Part shown: positions 18,422 through 27,981 of the stretch, piece after piece
Numbering within the stretch: position 1 is the stretch's first letter
Layout: every line of letters begins with the position of its first letter
Origin: Cupriavidus nantongensis
GTDB taxonomy: Bacteria > Pseudomonadota > Gammaproteobacteria > Burkholderiales > Burkholderiaceae
DNA length: 64,000 nt
Direction of reading: 5' to 3'
Assembly: GCF_001598055.1 (NCBI RefSeq)
Contig: NZ_CP014845.1
Coordinates: 1,674,001 to 1,738,000 of the forward strand
Notes under the pieces: model-generated
Told to the model about the DNA's origin: nothing
Seen by the model: only the letters and a program-made list of their open reading frames with translations
Databases searched by the model: none
Position numbers and translations under genes: made by a program

Positions 18422-19137
18422 GGCGCCTGCACCAGCAGGTAGCCCTGGCCGCGCAGGTTGCGGATCCGCAGCGGCGAGGCCGTGCCGTCCAGCGCCAGCT
18501 TGCGGCGCAGCGCGCTGACGTGGGTGTCGAGGCTGCGGTCGTAGCGCTCGGGAGCGCGTCCCAGCGCGAAGCGCCCGATCTCTTCCCGCGTGACCACGCG
18601 GCCCGCCGAACGCATCAGGATTTCCAGTACGCGCTGTTCCGCGCCGGTCAGCGTGGCCTGCGCCGGTCCGTGCATGGCTTCGCCGGAGGCCAGGTTCAGG
18701 CGCAGCGCGCCGGCCTCCAGCCACGGGCTGGCGCCGGTGGCCGGCGTGGCGCACTGGAACCGGCGCAGCACCGCGTGCATGCGTGCGCGCAGTTCGCGCG
18801 GGCTGAAGGGCTTGCTCAGGTAGTCGTCGGCACCGAGTTCCAGCCCGAGCACGCGGTCGGTCTCGTCGCCATGCGCGGTAAACATGATCACCGGGCGCTG
18901 CGAGCGCGCGCGGTGCAGCCGCAGCAGCTCCAGGCCGTTGCCGTCGGGCAGCATCAGGTCGAGCAGCGCGACGTCGTAGTCGTTGCGGGCCAGCAGGGTC
19001 TCGCCCTGCTCGCGGGTGTGCGCCAGCGTGACGGTGCAGTGGTCGGGCTCCAGGTATTCGCGCAGCATCTGCGCCAGTTCCAGGTCGTCGTCGATCAGCA
19101 GCACGCGCGCGGGCGGCGTGTGAGAGCACATCAGCAT
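18418..19137 (-). CDS. OmpR/PhoB-family response regulator
   Basis: The receiver (VLLIDDDLELAQ, phospho-acceptor Asp60 in VALLDLMLPDGNG, Lys in YLSKPFSPREL) is complete and is followed by a winged-helix OmpR-type DNA-binding domain ending in RNLRGQGYLLV. Starts at 19137 or 19131 are both plausible; 19164 would be longer than usual. It is translationally coupled to the kinase and divergent from the Fur-boxed TonB receptor gene, which is its most likely target. Resemblance is to CpxR/PfeR-type regulators. Confidence 0.9.
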   Translation of the reverse strand: MLMCSHTPPARVLLIDDDLELAQMLREYLEPDHCTVTLAHTREQGETLLARNDYDVALLDLMLPDGNGLELLRLHRARSQRPVIMFTAHGDETDRVLGLELGADDYLSKPFSPRELRARMHAVLRRFQCATPATGASPWLEAGALRLNLASGEAMHGPAQATLTGAEQRVLEILMRSAGRVVTREEIGRFALGRAPERYDRSLDTHVSALRRKLALDGTASPLRIRNLRGQGYLLVQAP

Positions 19138-19262
19138 GCAGCTTGCCGGGGCCCTGGCGGGCAAGGAGCGGGCCGCCGGCCTCCGGTTCCGTCAAGAAAC
19201 GTCAAGAAAACAAAAGCTTTCCAAAGTGACTGGTTAGCAATTTGCATCCCCGATTCTAATAT

Positions 19263-19281
19263 GAGAATGATTGTTATTTGC
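19263..19281 (+). promoter_or_regulatory. Fur box upstream of TonB receptor gene
   Basis: The 19 bases here match the Fur consensus (GATAATGATAATCATTATC) at 13 positions by eye, including the central ATGAT. The site ends 18 bp before the start codon at 19299 and lies within the likely promoter, so iron-loaded Fur would block transcription. Confidence 0.7.
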
Positions 19282-19298
19282 ATACAGCGGGGAAAATA

Positions 19299-21371
19299 AT
19301 GAAGGACAGGCAGGCCGCCGGAAGCGGGTGGGCATTGAAGGCGGCAGCACGGGCAGTGGTTGGGACGGCAGCAACGGGGGGCACGCCGAGGGGTCAATGG
19401 GTGACCGGCCTGGCGGCAATATGCGCGGCCTCGGGCATGACCGGGGCGTGGGCCCAGGCGCAGGACCCCAAGACGGAAGCCACCCTCGCCACCGTGGTGG
19501 TGACCGCGGCGGGCAGTGCGCAGGATATCCGCGATGCACCCGCGTCGATCAGCGTGGTCACGCGCTCGGAACTGGAAAACAAGGCTTACCGCGACATCAA
19601 CGACGCGCTGGTCGAAGTGCCGGGCGTGATCGTCAGCGGCGGCGGCGACCGCACCGATATCAGCCTGCGCGGCATGGGCGCCAAGTACACCCAGGTGCTG
19701 ATCGACGGCAAGCGCCAGAGTTCGCGCGAGACCCGCACCAATTCCGACTCGTCCGGCGTCGAAAGCAGCTGGACCCCGCCGCTGGCCGCGATCGAGCGGA
19801 TCGAGGTGGTGCGCGGCCCGATGTCGTCGCTGTATGGGTCCGATGCCATGGGCGGCGTGGTCAACATCATCACGCGCAAGGTGCCGAAGCAATGGACCGG
19901 CGAGCTGCGCGGCGATGCCACGCTGCAGCAGCACAGCGACTCGGGCAACCAGTACCAGGGCAACTTCTACCTGGCCGGGCCGCTCAAGAGCGACCTGCTC
20001 GGGCTGCAGCTGTACGGCCAGAGCACGCACCGCATCGAGGACGAGATCGACCACGGCTTCCGCGGCCGCCGCGCCGAGAGCCTGACCGCCAAGCTGGCGC
20101 TGACGCCCACGCGCCAGCACGACATCGTGTTCGAAGCCACCGGCATGCGCCAGCAACGCAGCGAGACCCTGGGCAAGACCGTGCCGCCGCTGCCGCCGGG
20201 CACGCCGTGCCCGCGCACCGGCTGCCCCGCGTCGTCCGAGACCGACTACCGCAGCGAGAAATACGCGTTGTCGCACACCGGCCGCTGGGGCTTCGGCGTC
20301 TCCGACAGCTATATCCAGCAGGAGGAGTTCGACAACCGCAGCCGGCAGATGAAGATCAAGAACCTGGATGCGCGCACCAGCTGGGCCATGCCGCTGGGCA
20401 ACCACATGCTGTCGGTCGGCGCCGAATACCTGAACCAGCGCCTGAACGACCAGACCGGCAACCAGATCGCGGGCGGCCCGAACCGGGTCGAGCGCTACCA
20501 GTGGGCGCTGTTTGCCGAGGACGAATGGCGCCTCGCAAAGAGCTTTGCGCTGACCGGCGGCGTGCGCATGGACCATGACCAGAACTTCGGCCAGCACTAC
20601 AGCCCGCGCCTGTACGGCGTCTGGCACGCGGCCGAGCGCTGGACCGTCAAGGGCGGCGTGTCCACCGGCTTCCGCGCGCCGGACCTGCGCCAGACCGTGG
20701 CCGGCTGGGGCCAGACCAGCCGCGGCGGCAATATGTACGGCAATCCGGACCTGAAGCCCGAGACCATGGTGTCGCAGGAGCTGGGCCTGCTCTACGACAA
20801 GGGCAACGGCCTGCAGGCCGGCGTGACGCTGTTCAACAATGACTTCAAGGACAAGATCACGCGCGTGGCCTGCCCGCCCACGCAATGCACCGACGGGCCC
20901 AACAAGTTCGGCGCCGCCCCGACCACGTACATGAACGTCGACCGCGCCTACTCGCGCGGCGTCGAAGCCAGCCTGCGCTGGCCCATCGCGCAGGCGTGGT
21001 CGCTGACCGGCAGCTATACCTACACCCGCTCGGAACAGAAGTCCGGGCAGTACCAGGGCCAGCCGCTGAACCAGTTGCCGATGCACCTGCTGGTGGCCAC
21101 GCTGAACTGGCGCCCGTCGGAAAAGATCAACGCCTGGGCCCGCGTCAACTATCGCGGCAAGGAAAGCCAGCCCATCACCGGGCCATCTTCCAGCACCGTG
21201 GTGGCGCGGTCATACACCTTCGTCGACCTGGGCGCGACCTATGCGCTGACCAGGAACGTGTCGGTGTTCGCCGGCATCTATAACCTGTTCGACAAGCAGG
21301 TGAACTACACCGACTACGGCTATGTCGAGGACGGCCGACGCTACTGGATGAGCGTGGCGGTCAAGTTTTGA
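19299..21371 (+). CDS. TonB-dependent siderophore receptor (FepA/PfeA/CirA-like)
   Basis: I chose the ATG at 19299 behind a GGGGAAAA ribosome-site-like stretch. The 690-residue product has a long signal peptide (cleaved near AWA-QAQD), a plug domain with ATVVVTAAGS, VPGVIVSGGGDRTDISLRG and IERIEVVRGPMSSLYGSDAMGGVVNI, and a C-terminal beta-barrel ending in Phe (SVAVKF). Two Cys pairs in predicted loops (CPRTGC, CPPTQC) are typical of catecholate receptors. It would import a ferric siderophore with TonB-ExbBD energy. The Fur box and the divergent two-component pair support iron control plus substrate-induced activation. The exact siderophore cannot be read. Confidence 0.88.
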   Translation: MKDRQAAGSGWALKAAARAVVGTAATGGTPRGQWVTGLAAICAASGMTGAWAQAQDPKTEATLATVVVTAAGSAQDIRDAPASISVVTRSELENKAYRDINDALVEVPGVIVSGGGDRTDISLRGMGAKYTQVLIDGKRQSSRETRTNSDSSGVESSWTPPLAAIERIEVVRGPMSSLYGSDAMGGVVNIITRKVPKQWTGELRGDATLQQHSDSGNQYQGNFYLAGPLKSDLLGLQLYGQSTHRIEDEIDHGFRGRRAESLTAKLALTPTRQHDIVFEATGMRQQRSETLGKTVPPLPPGTPCPRTGCPASSETDYRSEKYALSHTGRWGFGVSDSYIQQEEFDNRSRQMKIKNLDARTSWAMPLGNHMLSVGAEYLNQRLNDQTGNQIAGGPNRVERYQWALFAEDEWRLAKSFALTGGVRMDHDQNFGQHYSPRLYGVWHAAERWTVKGGVSTGFRAPDLRQTVAGWGQTSRGGNMYGNPDLKPETMVSQELGLLYDKGNGLQAGVTLFNNDFKDKITRVACPPTQCTDGPNKFGAAPTTYMNVDRAYSRGVEASLRWPIAQAWSLTGSYTYTRSEQKSGQYQGQPLNQLPMHLLVATLNWRPSEKINAWARVNYRGKESQPITGPSSSTVVARSYTFVDLGATYALTRNVSVFAGIYNLFDKQVNYTDYGYVEDGRRYWMSVAVKF

Positions 21372-21405
21372 ATGATGGGGTTTTGAGGTTTGGGGCACGG
21401 TACCC

Positions 21406-23196
21406 TCACCTCGAAGCCCCCACATCATCCGCGCGGCACGTTGCCGGCACCTCGCCGTAGCGTGCCATCATCGCCCCGGCCACCGCATTGGTCCACCCAA
21501 ACCCGTCCTGCAGCGGATACTCGCCGCCGCCGCCGCCCTGTGCAGCGCCTTCGATACGCCGGATGCGGTATTTCTCGACCAACTTGCATTCGTGGGTGTA
21601 CAGGCTGGCCACTGTGGCCAGCCAGCGTTGCGCGATCTCGCGCGCCAGGGCCTCGTGCCCATAGCGCTCCAGGCCGCATACCGCCAGCCACTGCAGCGGC
21701 GCCCAGCCATTGGGCTGGTCCCATTGCTGGCCCGAGGTGCACTCCGTGGTGGCCAGGCCGCCGTCGACCAGCAGCCGCTCCTGCACCGCCTGCGCCACCG
21801 CTTGCGCCTGCGCCGCACTGGCCAGGCCGAGATAGAGCGGCATCACGGTGGCCGCGGTCAGGTACCGGCGCGGTGCGCCACGGCACCAGTCGTAGTCGAC
21901 GAAGACGCCCGCGGCGCCGTCCCACAGGTATTGCAGGATCGCCGCCTCGCGCCGCTGCGCCGCGGCGCGATAAACCTCCGACGCGGCATCGCCGGCCTGC
22001 TCGCACAGCGCGGCGAGCCGCGTTTCCAGGTGCCACAGCAGCGCATTGAGGTCGACCGGCAGCATCGCCGTGGTGCGGATGGTGGCCAGGTCGGCGGGCT
22101 GGCCGGCGCGCGGGTCCGGTGCATCGAGCCAGCGCGAGCTGAAGTCCCAGCCCGACTCCGCTGCGGCGCGCAGGTCGCGGAACACCATATGGTGCGGGCG
22201 GCCACTGCGCAGCGCGGTCTCCATGTCTTCCAGGAAGGCCTCCTCGCGCGGCCATGGGCGATCGTCCCAGTAGCGGTTGAGCAGCGCGCCGTCGGGCAGG
22301 CACACCACGCGGCGGTGCGCGTGGCCGGGGCACAGGCGCTCGGCGCCGTCCATCCAGAAGGCATATTCGCGGCGCAGCTGCGGCAGGAAATCGAGCGCGC
22401 TGGCCAGTTGCTCGCGCTCAAGCAGGTCCACCATCAGCGCGAACACCGGCGGCTGCGAGCGGCTCAGGTAGTAGTTGCGGGTGCCGTTCGGCACCAGGCC
22501 GTAGGTGTCGATCAGGTAGGCGAAATTCCGCGTCATCTCCACCATCAGGTCGCCGAGCCCGCTGCGGGCCAGCCCCTGCATGGTGAAGTAGGAATCCCAG
22601 TAATAGAGTTCACCGAAGCGCCCGCCCGGCACCACGTAGCGGTGCGGCAGCGGCAACAGCGACGACAGCGGCGGATGGGCCACGGGCGCGCGCGTCAGCA
22701 CCGGCCACAGGCTGTCGATATGCTCGCGCAGGGTGCTGTCGGGATCGGACACGTAGTGGCTGTCCGGCACCGTGGCGCGCGTGAAATACGCCTGCACGAA
22801 ATCCGCCAGCGAGAAGCCGGGCGTGACGCGCGCCTCGCGATAGCGCGCCACGATCAGGTCGGGGTCGCAGTTGGGAATGCAGTCCGGGAAGGTCTTGCTG
22901 TCGGCGAACAGGCCGCTGTGCTGGACGTCGACGAACAGCTCGCAATAGCGCGCCGCGGGCGACAGCATGTCGGCGCAGGCGCAGCCCGGCAGCGTGTGCG
23001 GCGGCGGGCAGTCGCGGTGCGTGATCAAGTGCGGCTGCGCCGCCCTGTGGATCTTGCCGGGCGCCGCGGCCGGGCCGGCCACGGCGCCAGCCCCGTCGGG
23101 CGTGGCCGGGGCGCTGCGCGGCACCGTGCTGCCGCTTGCGGCGGCGGGCGACGGCGGCACCGCGGATTCGGTATCAGGCTTGCCGGTCGGCCGCAT
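21406..23196 (-). CDS. trehalase, glycoside hydrolase family 37
   Basis: The start is the ATG at 23196 behind AAGGAGG. The 596-residue enzyme carries both GH37 signatures, PGGRFGELYYWDSY (near residue 192) and QWDQPNGWAP near 490, and hydrolyses trehalose to two glucose molecules. The first 60 or so residues are a low-complexity Pro/Ala/Ser stretch with no signal peptide, so a cytoplasmic, TreF-like location is more likely than a periplasmic one. A second trait is a Gly-rich loop (GGGGGEYPLQDGFGWTN) near the C-terminus, also typical of the family. It is a single gene convergent with the TonB receptor; no trehalose transporter is nearby. Confidence 0.93.
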   Translation of the reverse strand: MRPTGKPDTESAVPPSPAAASGSTVPRSAPATPDGAGAVAGPAAAPGKIHRAAQPHLITHRDCPPPHTLPGCACADMLSPAARYCELFVDVQHSGLFADSKTFPDCIPNCDPDLIVARYREARVTPGFSLADFVQAYFTRATVPDSHYVSDPDSTLREHIDSLWPVLTRAPVAHPPLSSLLPLPHRYVVPGGRFGELYYWDSYFTMQGLARSGLGDLMVEMTRNFAYLIDTYGLVPNGTRNYYLSRSQPPVFALMVDLLEREQLASALDFLPQLRREYAFWMDGAERLCPGHAHRRVVCLPDGALLNRYWDDRPWPREEAFLEDMETALRSGRPHHMVFRDLRAAAESGWDFSSRWLDAPDPRAGQPADLATIRTTAMLPVDLNALLWHLETRLAALCEQAGDAASEVYRAAAQRREAAILQYLWDGAAGVFVDYDWCRGAPRRYLTAATVMPLYLGLASAAQAQAVAQAVQERLLVDGGLATTECTSGQQWDQPNGWAPLQWLAVCGLERYGHEALAREIAQRWLATVASLYTHECKLVEKYRIRRIEGAAQGGGGGEYPLQDGFGWTNAVAGAMMARYGEVPATCRADDVGASR

Positions 23197-23323
23197 GGAC
23201 GCCTCCTTGTACCGGCCGCGGCCGGCTCCGATGTTTAGAAATAGGAGCCGCGCCGCGCATCGTAAGTTTCGCCGCCGGGCCGCAAAGCGGCGCATGTGCC
23301 ACGCCGGGACCAGCCCATGCGTG

Positions 23324-24748
23324 CTACACCTCCTTCTCGCCGTGCTGCACCGGGATCGCCGGCGCGGCCTCGCGCACGCCCAGCTGCATGAAGATCCAGG
23401 CCGACGCGCAGGTGATCAGCCCCATGCAGATAAAGGTGGCATGGAAGGCCGGCAGCACCGCGGCGGGATCCCCGCCAAAACGGTGCTGGAACGTCGCCAG
23501 CAACGCTCCCGCCGCCGTCACCGCCAGGCTCATCGACAGCATCTGTACCATCGACAGCATGCTGTTGCCGCTGCTGGCGCCGGCGCCGCTCAGATCCTTC
23601 AGCGTGACCGTGTTCATCGCCGTGAACTGGATCGAATTGACCATGCCGAACAACGCCAGCAGCGGCACCAGCAGCCACAGCGGCAGCTGCGGCGTGATCA
23701 GCGCAAAGGCCGCCATCACCACGCCTACCACGAAGGTGTTCGACACCAGCACGCGCCGGTAGCCATGGCGCTGGATCAGCCGCGTGGCAAGCCGCTTGGA
23801 CGCCATGCCGGCGGCGGTGACCGGCAGCATCATCAGGCCGGCGTCGAGCGGCGCATAGCCCAGGCTGACCTGCAGCGTCAGCGGGATCAGGAACGGCATC
23901 GAGCCGTTGCCGATGCGCGCGAACAGGTTGCCCAGCAGCCCGACGCTGAAGCTGTGGATGCGGAACAGCCGCAACGGGAACAGTGGCTGCTTGCGGCGGT
24001 TGGCATGCAGCCCGTAGGCGGTCAGCGCGGCCATGCTGGCGATCAGCAGCATCAATACGGTGGCGTGCTGGAAGCCCAGCCCGGCCAGCCCGTCGAGCGA
24101 GAACGACAGCGCCAGCATGGCGGTGGCCAGCAGCAGGTAGCCGGCGATGTCGAAGCGGCCGACGCCGGCCAGTCGCGCATTGGGCATGTAGCGCACGGTG
24201 GCGAGCGCGCCCAGCACGCCGACCGGCACGTTGATCAGGAAGATCCAGTGCCACGACAGCGCCTGCGTCAGCCAGCCCCCCAGCGTGGGGCCGATCAGCG
24301 GGCCGATCATGCCGGGGATGGCGACGAAGCTCAGCGCCTGCAGGTACTGCTCGCGCGGGAAGGTGCGCAGCACCGAGAGCCGCCCCACCGGCAGCAGCAT
24401 CGCGCCGCCCACGCCCTGCACCACGCGCGCGCCGATCAGGAAGTTCAGCGTCGGCGCATAGGCGCACAGCAATGAGCCGGCCACGAACAGCGCGATCGCG
24501 GTCTGGAAGATGGTGCGGGTGCCGAAGCGGTCGGCCAGCCAGCCCGAGGCCGGGATGATCACCGCCATCGTCAGCGAGTAGGCGATCACCACCGACTGCA
24601 TCCGCAGCGGGCTCTCGCCCAGGCTGTGCGCCATCGACGGCAGCGCGGTGTTGACGATGGTCGAGTCCAGCGTCTGCATGAAGAAGCCGACTGCCACCAC
24701 CCACAGCATGATGCGGCGGGTGCGGTCGTCGGGCGCGGGCGAGGTCAT
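23324..24748 (-). CDS. mdtD: MFS multidrug exporter, DHA2 family (MdtD-like)
   Basis: The 474-residue protein closely follows remembered E. coli MdtD: FFMQTLDSTIVNTALPSMA in helix 1, PASGWLADRFGTR, VQGVGGAMLLPVGRLSVLR, and the late MNTVTLKDL segment. About fourteen hydrophobic spans are visible, as expected for a DHA2 drug:H+ antiporter in the inner membrane. Substrates are unknown; the E. coli homologue is linked to envelope stress. It stands alone between trehalase and the TonB receptor gene, with no membrane-fusion protein beside it. Confidence 0.88.
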   Translation of the reverse strand: MTSPAPDDRTRRIMLWVVAVGFFMQTLDSTIVNTALPSMAHSLGESPLRMQSVVIAYSLTMAVIIPASGWLADRFGTRTIFQTAIALFVAGSLLCAYAPTLNFLIGARVVQGVGGAMLLPVGRLSVLRTFPREQYLQALSFVAIPGMIGPLIGPTLGGWLTQALSWHWIFLINVPVGVLGALATVRYMPNARLAGVGRFDIAGYLLLATAMLALSFSLDGLAGLGFQHATVLMLLIASMAALTAYGLHANRRKQPLFPLRLFRIHSFSVGLLGNLFARIGNGSMPFLIPLTLQVSLGYAPLDAGLMMLPVTAAGMASKRLATRLIQRHGYRRVLVSNTFVVGVVMAAFALITPQLPLWLLVPLLALFGMVNSIQFTAMNTVTLKDLSGAGASSGNSMLSMVQMLSMSLAVTAAGALLATFQHRFGGDPAAVLPAFHATFICMGLITCASAWIFMQLGVREAAPAIPVQHGEKEV

Positions 24749-24846
24749 GGTGCGGCTCCGGGTCCGGCCGGCGCCACGGTGACCCGCGCGCCGGCCAAAG
24801 CTAGCACCTTAAAGGGCAACGACCGCCGAGGCAATCGGCGCCAGGC

Positions 24847-27036
24847 TTACAGCGCGGCTCGCAGCCCGATGAAGAAGCGCCGGCCCGGTGCCGGCTCGAA
24901 GTAGCGCCCGTTGGCCTCGTTGACGATGACCGAGCCGAGGTAGCGCCGGTCGGCCAGGTTGTCGATGCGGCCGAACAGGTAGAAGCGCGTCGGGCCGATG
25001 CGGAAGGCATAGCCGGCGCGCAGGTTGATCACGGCATAGCCCGGCGCCGCCTGCGTGTTGAGGTCGTCGGCATAGACCCGGCTGTCGACACGCAGCTCGG
25101 CCCCCAGCGTCAGCGGCGCGAGCGGCCGCCACGACAGCTCGGCGGCCAGGCTGTGGCGCGCGGTGCCGGGCAGGCGGTTGCCGGCCGCCACCGCCTGCCC
25201 CTGCGCATTGATAAAGCCATCACCGAAGTACGCATCGAGCCAGGTATAGGCCAGCCCCGCCTCGATCCGGCTGCCGCCGCCCTGGCCCGGCGTGCCGACC
25301 TGGTGGAGAAAGCCCCCGCGCCAGCCCAGCTCCAGGCCGCGCCGGCGCACGCCGCTGACGTTCTGGTAGACGGTGCGCCCGGCGTTGTTCGATTGCGGCA
25401 CCACCTCGTCATGGCTGTCGGCATCGAACAGCGCCGCTTCCAGGCGCTGTCCCGACCCTTGCCACTTGATGCCGATCTCGCCCTGGCGGCTGGTCGATGC
25501 CTGCAAACCCAGGTTGCTGCCAACGCCACCGGGGCCGTAGGCGACCTCGGTCAGCGTCGGGGTCTCGAAGCCGCGGCCGAGGTTGGCGTAGACGTTGAGC
25601 GAATCCAGCGCATGCCAGACCACGCCGAGCACCGGGCTGACGTTGCTGTAGCTGGCGTGGCCGCTGTCGTCGGGGCTGGCCGCGGTGATGAAATGGTCGT
25701 CGATGCCCAGCCGCACCCGGCTCACGCGCGCGCCGCCCACCAGTTGCCAGGCCGGATGGAAGCTCCAGTCGAACTGCGCGAAGGCGCCGAGGTCGGTCGC
25801 GGTATTGGTCTCGTCGCGGCGCAGCGCCCCCTGCGTGCCGTTCTGGTTCACGTAGCCGTTGCGGCCATCGCGCATGCCGTTGGCTTCGAGTCCGGCGCTC
25901 CACAGCAAGGGCAGACCCGCAGCCGTGGTGGTGCGCCGGCTCCACGACAGCGCCGCACCGCCGAAGGTGCGGTCGAGGTCGACGATGCCGCCGGACGACG
26001 TCGGCGCGGCGCCGCTGAAGCCCAGCCGCTGGTACAGGTTGCGCGTGCCGCCGTACAGCCGTGCCGACAGGCTGTCGGTGCCGCTGAGCTGGTGGTCCAC
26101 CACCACCCCTGCCTGGGCCTGTTCGACGGTCTTGCCGGTATCGAACTGCGTGGCCGCGGCCACCGCCTGGCGCGGGTTGGCATCGGCCTGCGCGCGGGTC
26201 AGGCCAAGCGGGTCCTGCGCCAGCGGCTGGTTGAAGTAATTGAACTGGCCGGTCACGCGCGTGCCGCTGGCCGGCTGCGCCACCACCCTGGCATTGAGCT
26301 GGTAGCGGCGTGCCGCGCTGTGCTCGCGATAGCCGTCGGTCTGGTAGGTCCACGCATCGAGCGAGCCGCCGAGCCGCTCATTGCCGCCGGCCAGCGCCAC
26401 GCCGGCCTGCCACTGGCCGTCGGAACCGAAGCCAGTCGAAGCGCGCCCGGTGAACCCGTCCTTGGGCGGATCGGGAGTAAACACCTGCACCACCCCGCCC
26501 GAGGCATTGCCATACAGCTGCGCGAACGGGCCGCGCAGCACCTCGACCCGGCTGGCATTGGCGAGATCCGCCGTCGACGCCTGGCCCTGCCCATCCGGCA
26601 TGGTGGCGGGAATGCCGTCGACATACAGCCGCACGCCGCGCACGCCGAAGGTCGAGCGCGTGCCGAAGCCGCGCACCGCCAGCTGCAGGTCCTGCGAATA
26701 GTTCTGCCGGTCGCGCACCGCCACGCCGGGCACGCCGGCCAGCACCTCCGACAGGTTCACCAGCGGCGTGGCGCTGCGCAGCGGGTCGACCGGCACGCTG
26801 TCGACCGCGGCGGGCGCGTCGAAGCGGCGCTGCTCGCTGCGCGTGGCGCTGACCACCACGTCCGGCAGGGTCTCGCCGGTGGCCGCGGCAACGGCCGTGC
26901 CGGGCGCGTCGGCCGCCCGCGCGGCGGCGCTGGCCAGCAGCATCGCCGCGCACGCCAGCGTCGAAAGGGTCGGGAAACGATGAAGGGAGCGGCGCTGCTG
27001 CCGCATCGCCGGGATCTGCCTGCCGCCTGGGTTCAT
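24847..27036 (-). CDS. pqqU: TonB-dependent receptor, PqqU (YncD)-like
   Basis: The 729-residue protein follows remembered E. coli PqqU/YncD from plug to barrel: RDRQNYSQDLQLAVRGFGTR, GVRLYVDGIPATMPDGQGQ, EVLRGPFAQLYGNASGGV, GRGFETPTL, and the terminal SVIVNEANGRYFEPAPGR. The E. coli protein imports pyrroloquinoline quinone for PQQ-dependent dehydrogenases. The signal peptide ends near ARA-ADAPG. Start 27036 is the outermost ATG; 27006 is also possible. No PQQ biosynthesis or PQQ-dequiring dehydrogenase gene is in the window. Identity as a PQQ receptor is by similarity. Confidence 0.8.
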   Translation of the reverse strand: MNPGGRQIPAMRQQRRSLHRFPTLSTLACAAMLLASAAARAADAPGTAVAAATGETLPDVVVSATRSEQRRFDAPAAVDSVPVDPLRSATPLVNLSEVLAGVPGVAVRDRQNYSQDLQLAVRGFGTRSTFGVRGVRLYVDGIPATMPDGQGQASTADLANASRVEVLRGPFAQLYGNASGGVVQVFTPDPPKDGFTGRASTGFGSDGQWQAGVALAGGNERLGGSLDAWTYQTDGYREHSAARRYQLNARVVAQPASGTRVTGQFNYFNQPLAQDPLGLTRAQADANPRQAVAAATQFDTGKTVEQAQAGVVVDHQLSGTDSLSARLYGGTRNLYQRLGFSGAAPTSSGGIVDLDRTFGGAALSWSRRTTTAAGLPLLWSAGLEANGMRDGRNGYVNQNGTQGALRRDETNTATDLGAFAQFDWSFHPAWQLVGGARVSRVRLGIDDHFITAASPDDSGHASYSNVSPVLGVVWHALDSLNVYANLGRGFETPTLTEVAYGPGGVGSNLGLQASTSRQGEIGIKWQGSGQRLEAALFDADSHDEVVPQSNNAGRTVYQNVSGVRRRGLELGWRGGFLHQVGTPGQGGGSRIEAGLAYTWLDAYFGDGFINAQGQAVAAGNRLPGTARHSLAAELSWRPLAPLTLGAELRVDSRVYADDLNTQAAPGYAVINLRAGYAFRIGPTRFYLFGRIDNLADRRYLGSVIVNEANGRYFEPAPGRRFFIGLRAAL

Positions 27037-27342
27037 GGGAATCGGAAGCGGTTGGGGGCGCGAAGTCGGGCAGCGCCGGGGCGTGGGTGGATATGGCGCA
27101 ACTTTATCCCGGCCGTGGCGCGATGGCTACGCGCCAAGGCGCGGGGAAAACCCGTGGACCGGCGCCGGGGACACTACGCATCCAACATTCAGAAAATTTC
27201 AACAACTTATTTCGGAACCGCCCCAGCTGGTGCCGCTTCGCGCCCCTACACTTCCTCCACCAGCCGCTGCAGCCCGCAAACTTCCACCCAGGCAATGCAG
27301 CATAACGATATTCAGATTTTCGAAATCAAAAGGATCGAAATC
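27037..27342. other. divergent intergenic region between TonB receptor and flavodoxin genes
   Basis: This 306-bp gap separates two divergent genes. The left half is GC-rich; the right half (27180-27342) is AT-richer and should carry the promoter of the flavodoxin-like gene. I see no convincing -10/-35 pair, Fur box or hairpin in it. Confidence 0.5.
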
Positions 27343-27963
27343 ATGACCACCGCCTCCACCCGCGTTGCCATCGTCTACCACAGCGGCTACGGCCACACCG
27401 CGCGCCAGGCCCAGGCCGTCGCGCGCGGCGCCGGCAGCGTCGCGGGTGCCGAAAGCCTGCTGATCCCGGTCGAGGACATCGACCAGCACTGGGATACGCT
27501 GGAACAGGTCGACGCCATCATCTTCGGCGCGCCGACCTACATGGGCAGCGCCTCGGCCCAGTTCAAGGGCTTTATGGACGCGACCTCGCGCAATGTGTTC
27601 GCCAAGGGCGGCAAGTGGGCCAACAAGGTCGCCGCCGGCTTTACCAACGCGGCCTCGCGCTCCGGCGACAAGCTGGCGACGCTGCAGCAGATCGCGATCT
27701 TCGCGGCGCAGCACGGCATGCACTGGGTCAACCTGGGCCTGACTTCGGGCCACAACAATTCCAGGTCGACCGAGGATACGCTGAACCGCCACGGCTTCTT
27801 CCTCGGCGCGGCCGCGCAGTCGGATGCGGATGTCAGCGCCGAGGTCGCGCCGCCGCCCGCCGACCTGCGCACCGCCGAACACCTGGGTGCGCGCGTGGCC
27901 GAAGTCGCGCAGCAGCTGGTCGCGGGGCGGCAGGCGCTGGCGGCGCTGAAGGAAGCGGCCTGA
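27343..27963 (+). CDS. flavodoxin-like NAD(P)H:quinone oxidoreductase (WrbA-like)
   Basis: The 206-residue protein starts at an ATG after AAAAGGA. It has the flavodoxin-fold FMN phosphate loop YHSGYGHT near residue 11, the GAPTYMGSASAQFKGFMD segment, KVAAGFTNAASRSG and GLTSGHN typical of the WrbA/flavodoxin family 5 group. Such enzymes bind FMN and reduce quinones by two electrons in the cytoplasm, limiting redox cycling. It is transcribed away from the TonB receptor and convergent with the ABC permease genes. It is longer than flavodoxin and close to WrbA in length. Confidence 0.85.
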   Translation: MTTASTRVAIVYHSGYGHTARQAQAVARGAGSVAGAESLLIPVEDIDQHWDTLEQVDAIIFGAPTYMGSASAQFKGFMDATSRNVFAKGGKWANKVAAGFTNAASRSGDKLATLQQIAIFAAQHGMHWVNLGLTSGHNNSRSTEDTLNRHGFFLGAAAQSDADVSAEVAPPPADLRTAEHLGARVAEVAQQLVAGRQALAALKEAA

Positions 27964-27981
27964 GGCCGCGTAAGGGCCGTG

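Noticed and set aside
19131..21086. Minus-strand ORF of 651 codons opposite the TonB receptor
   Set aside because: It covers the Fur box and receptor gene and has no domain or ribosome site.
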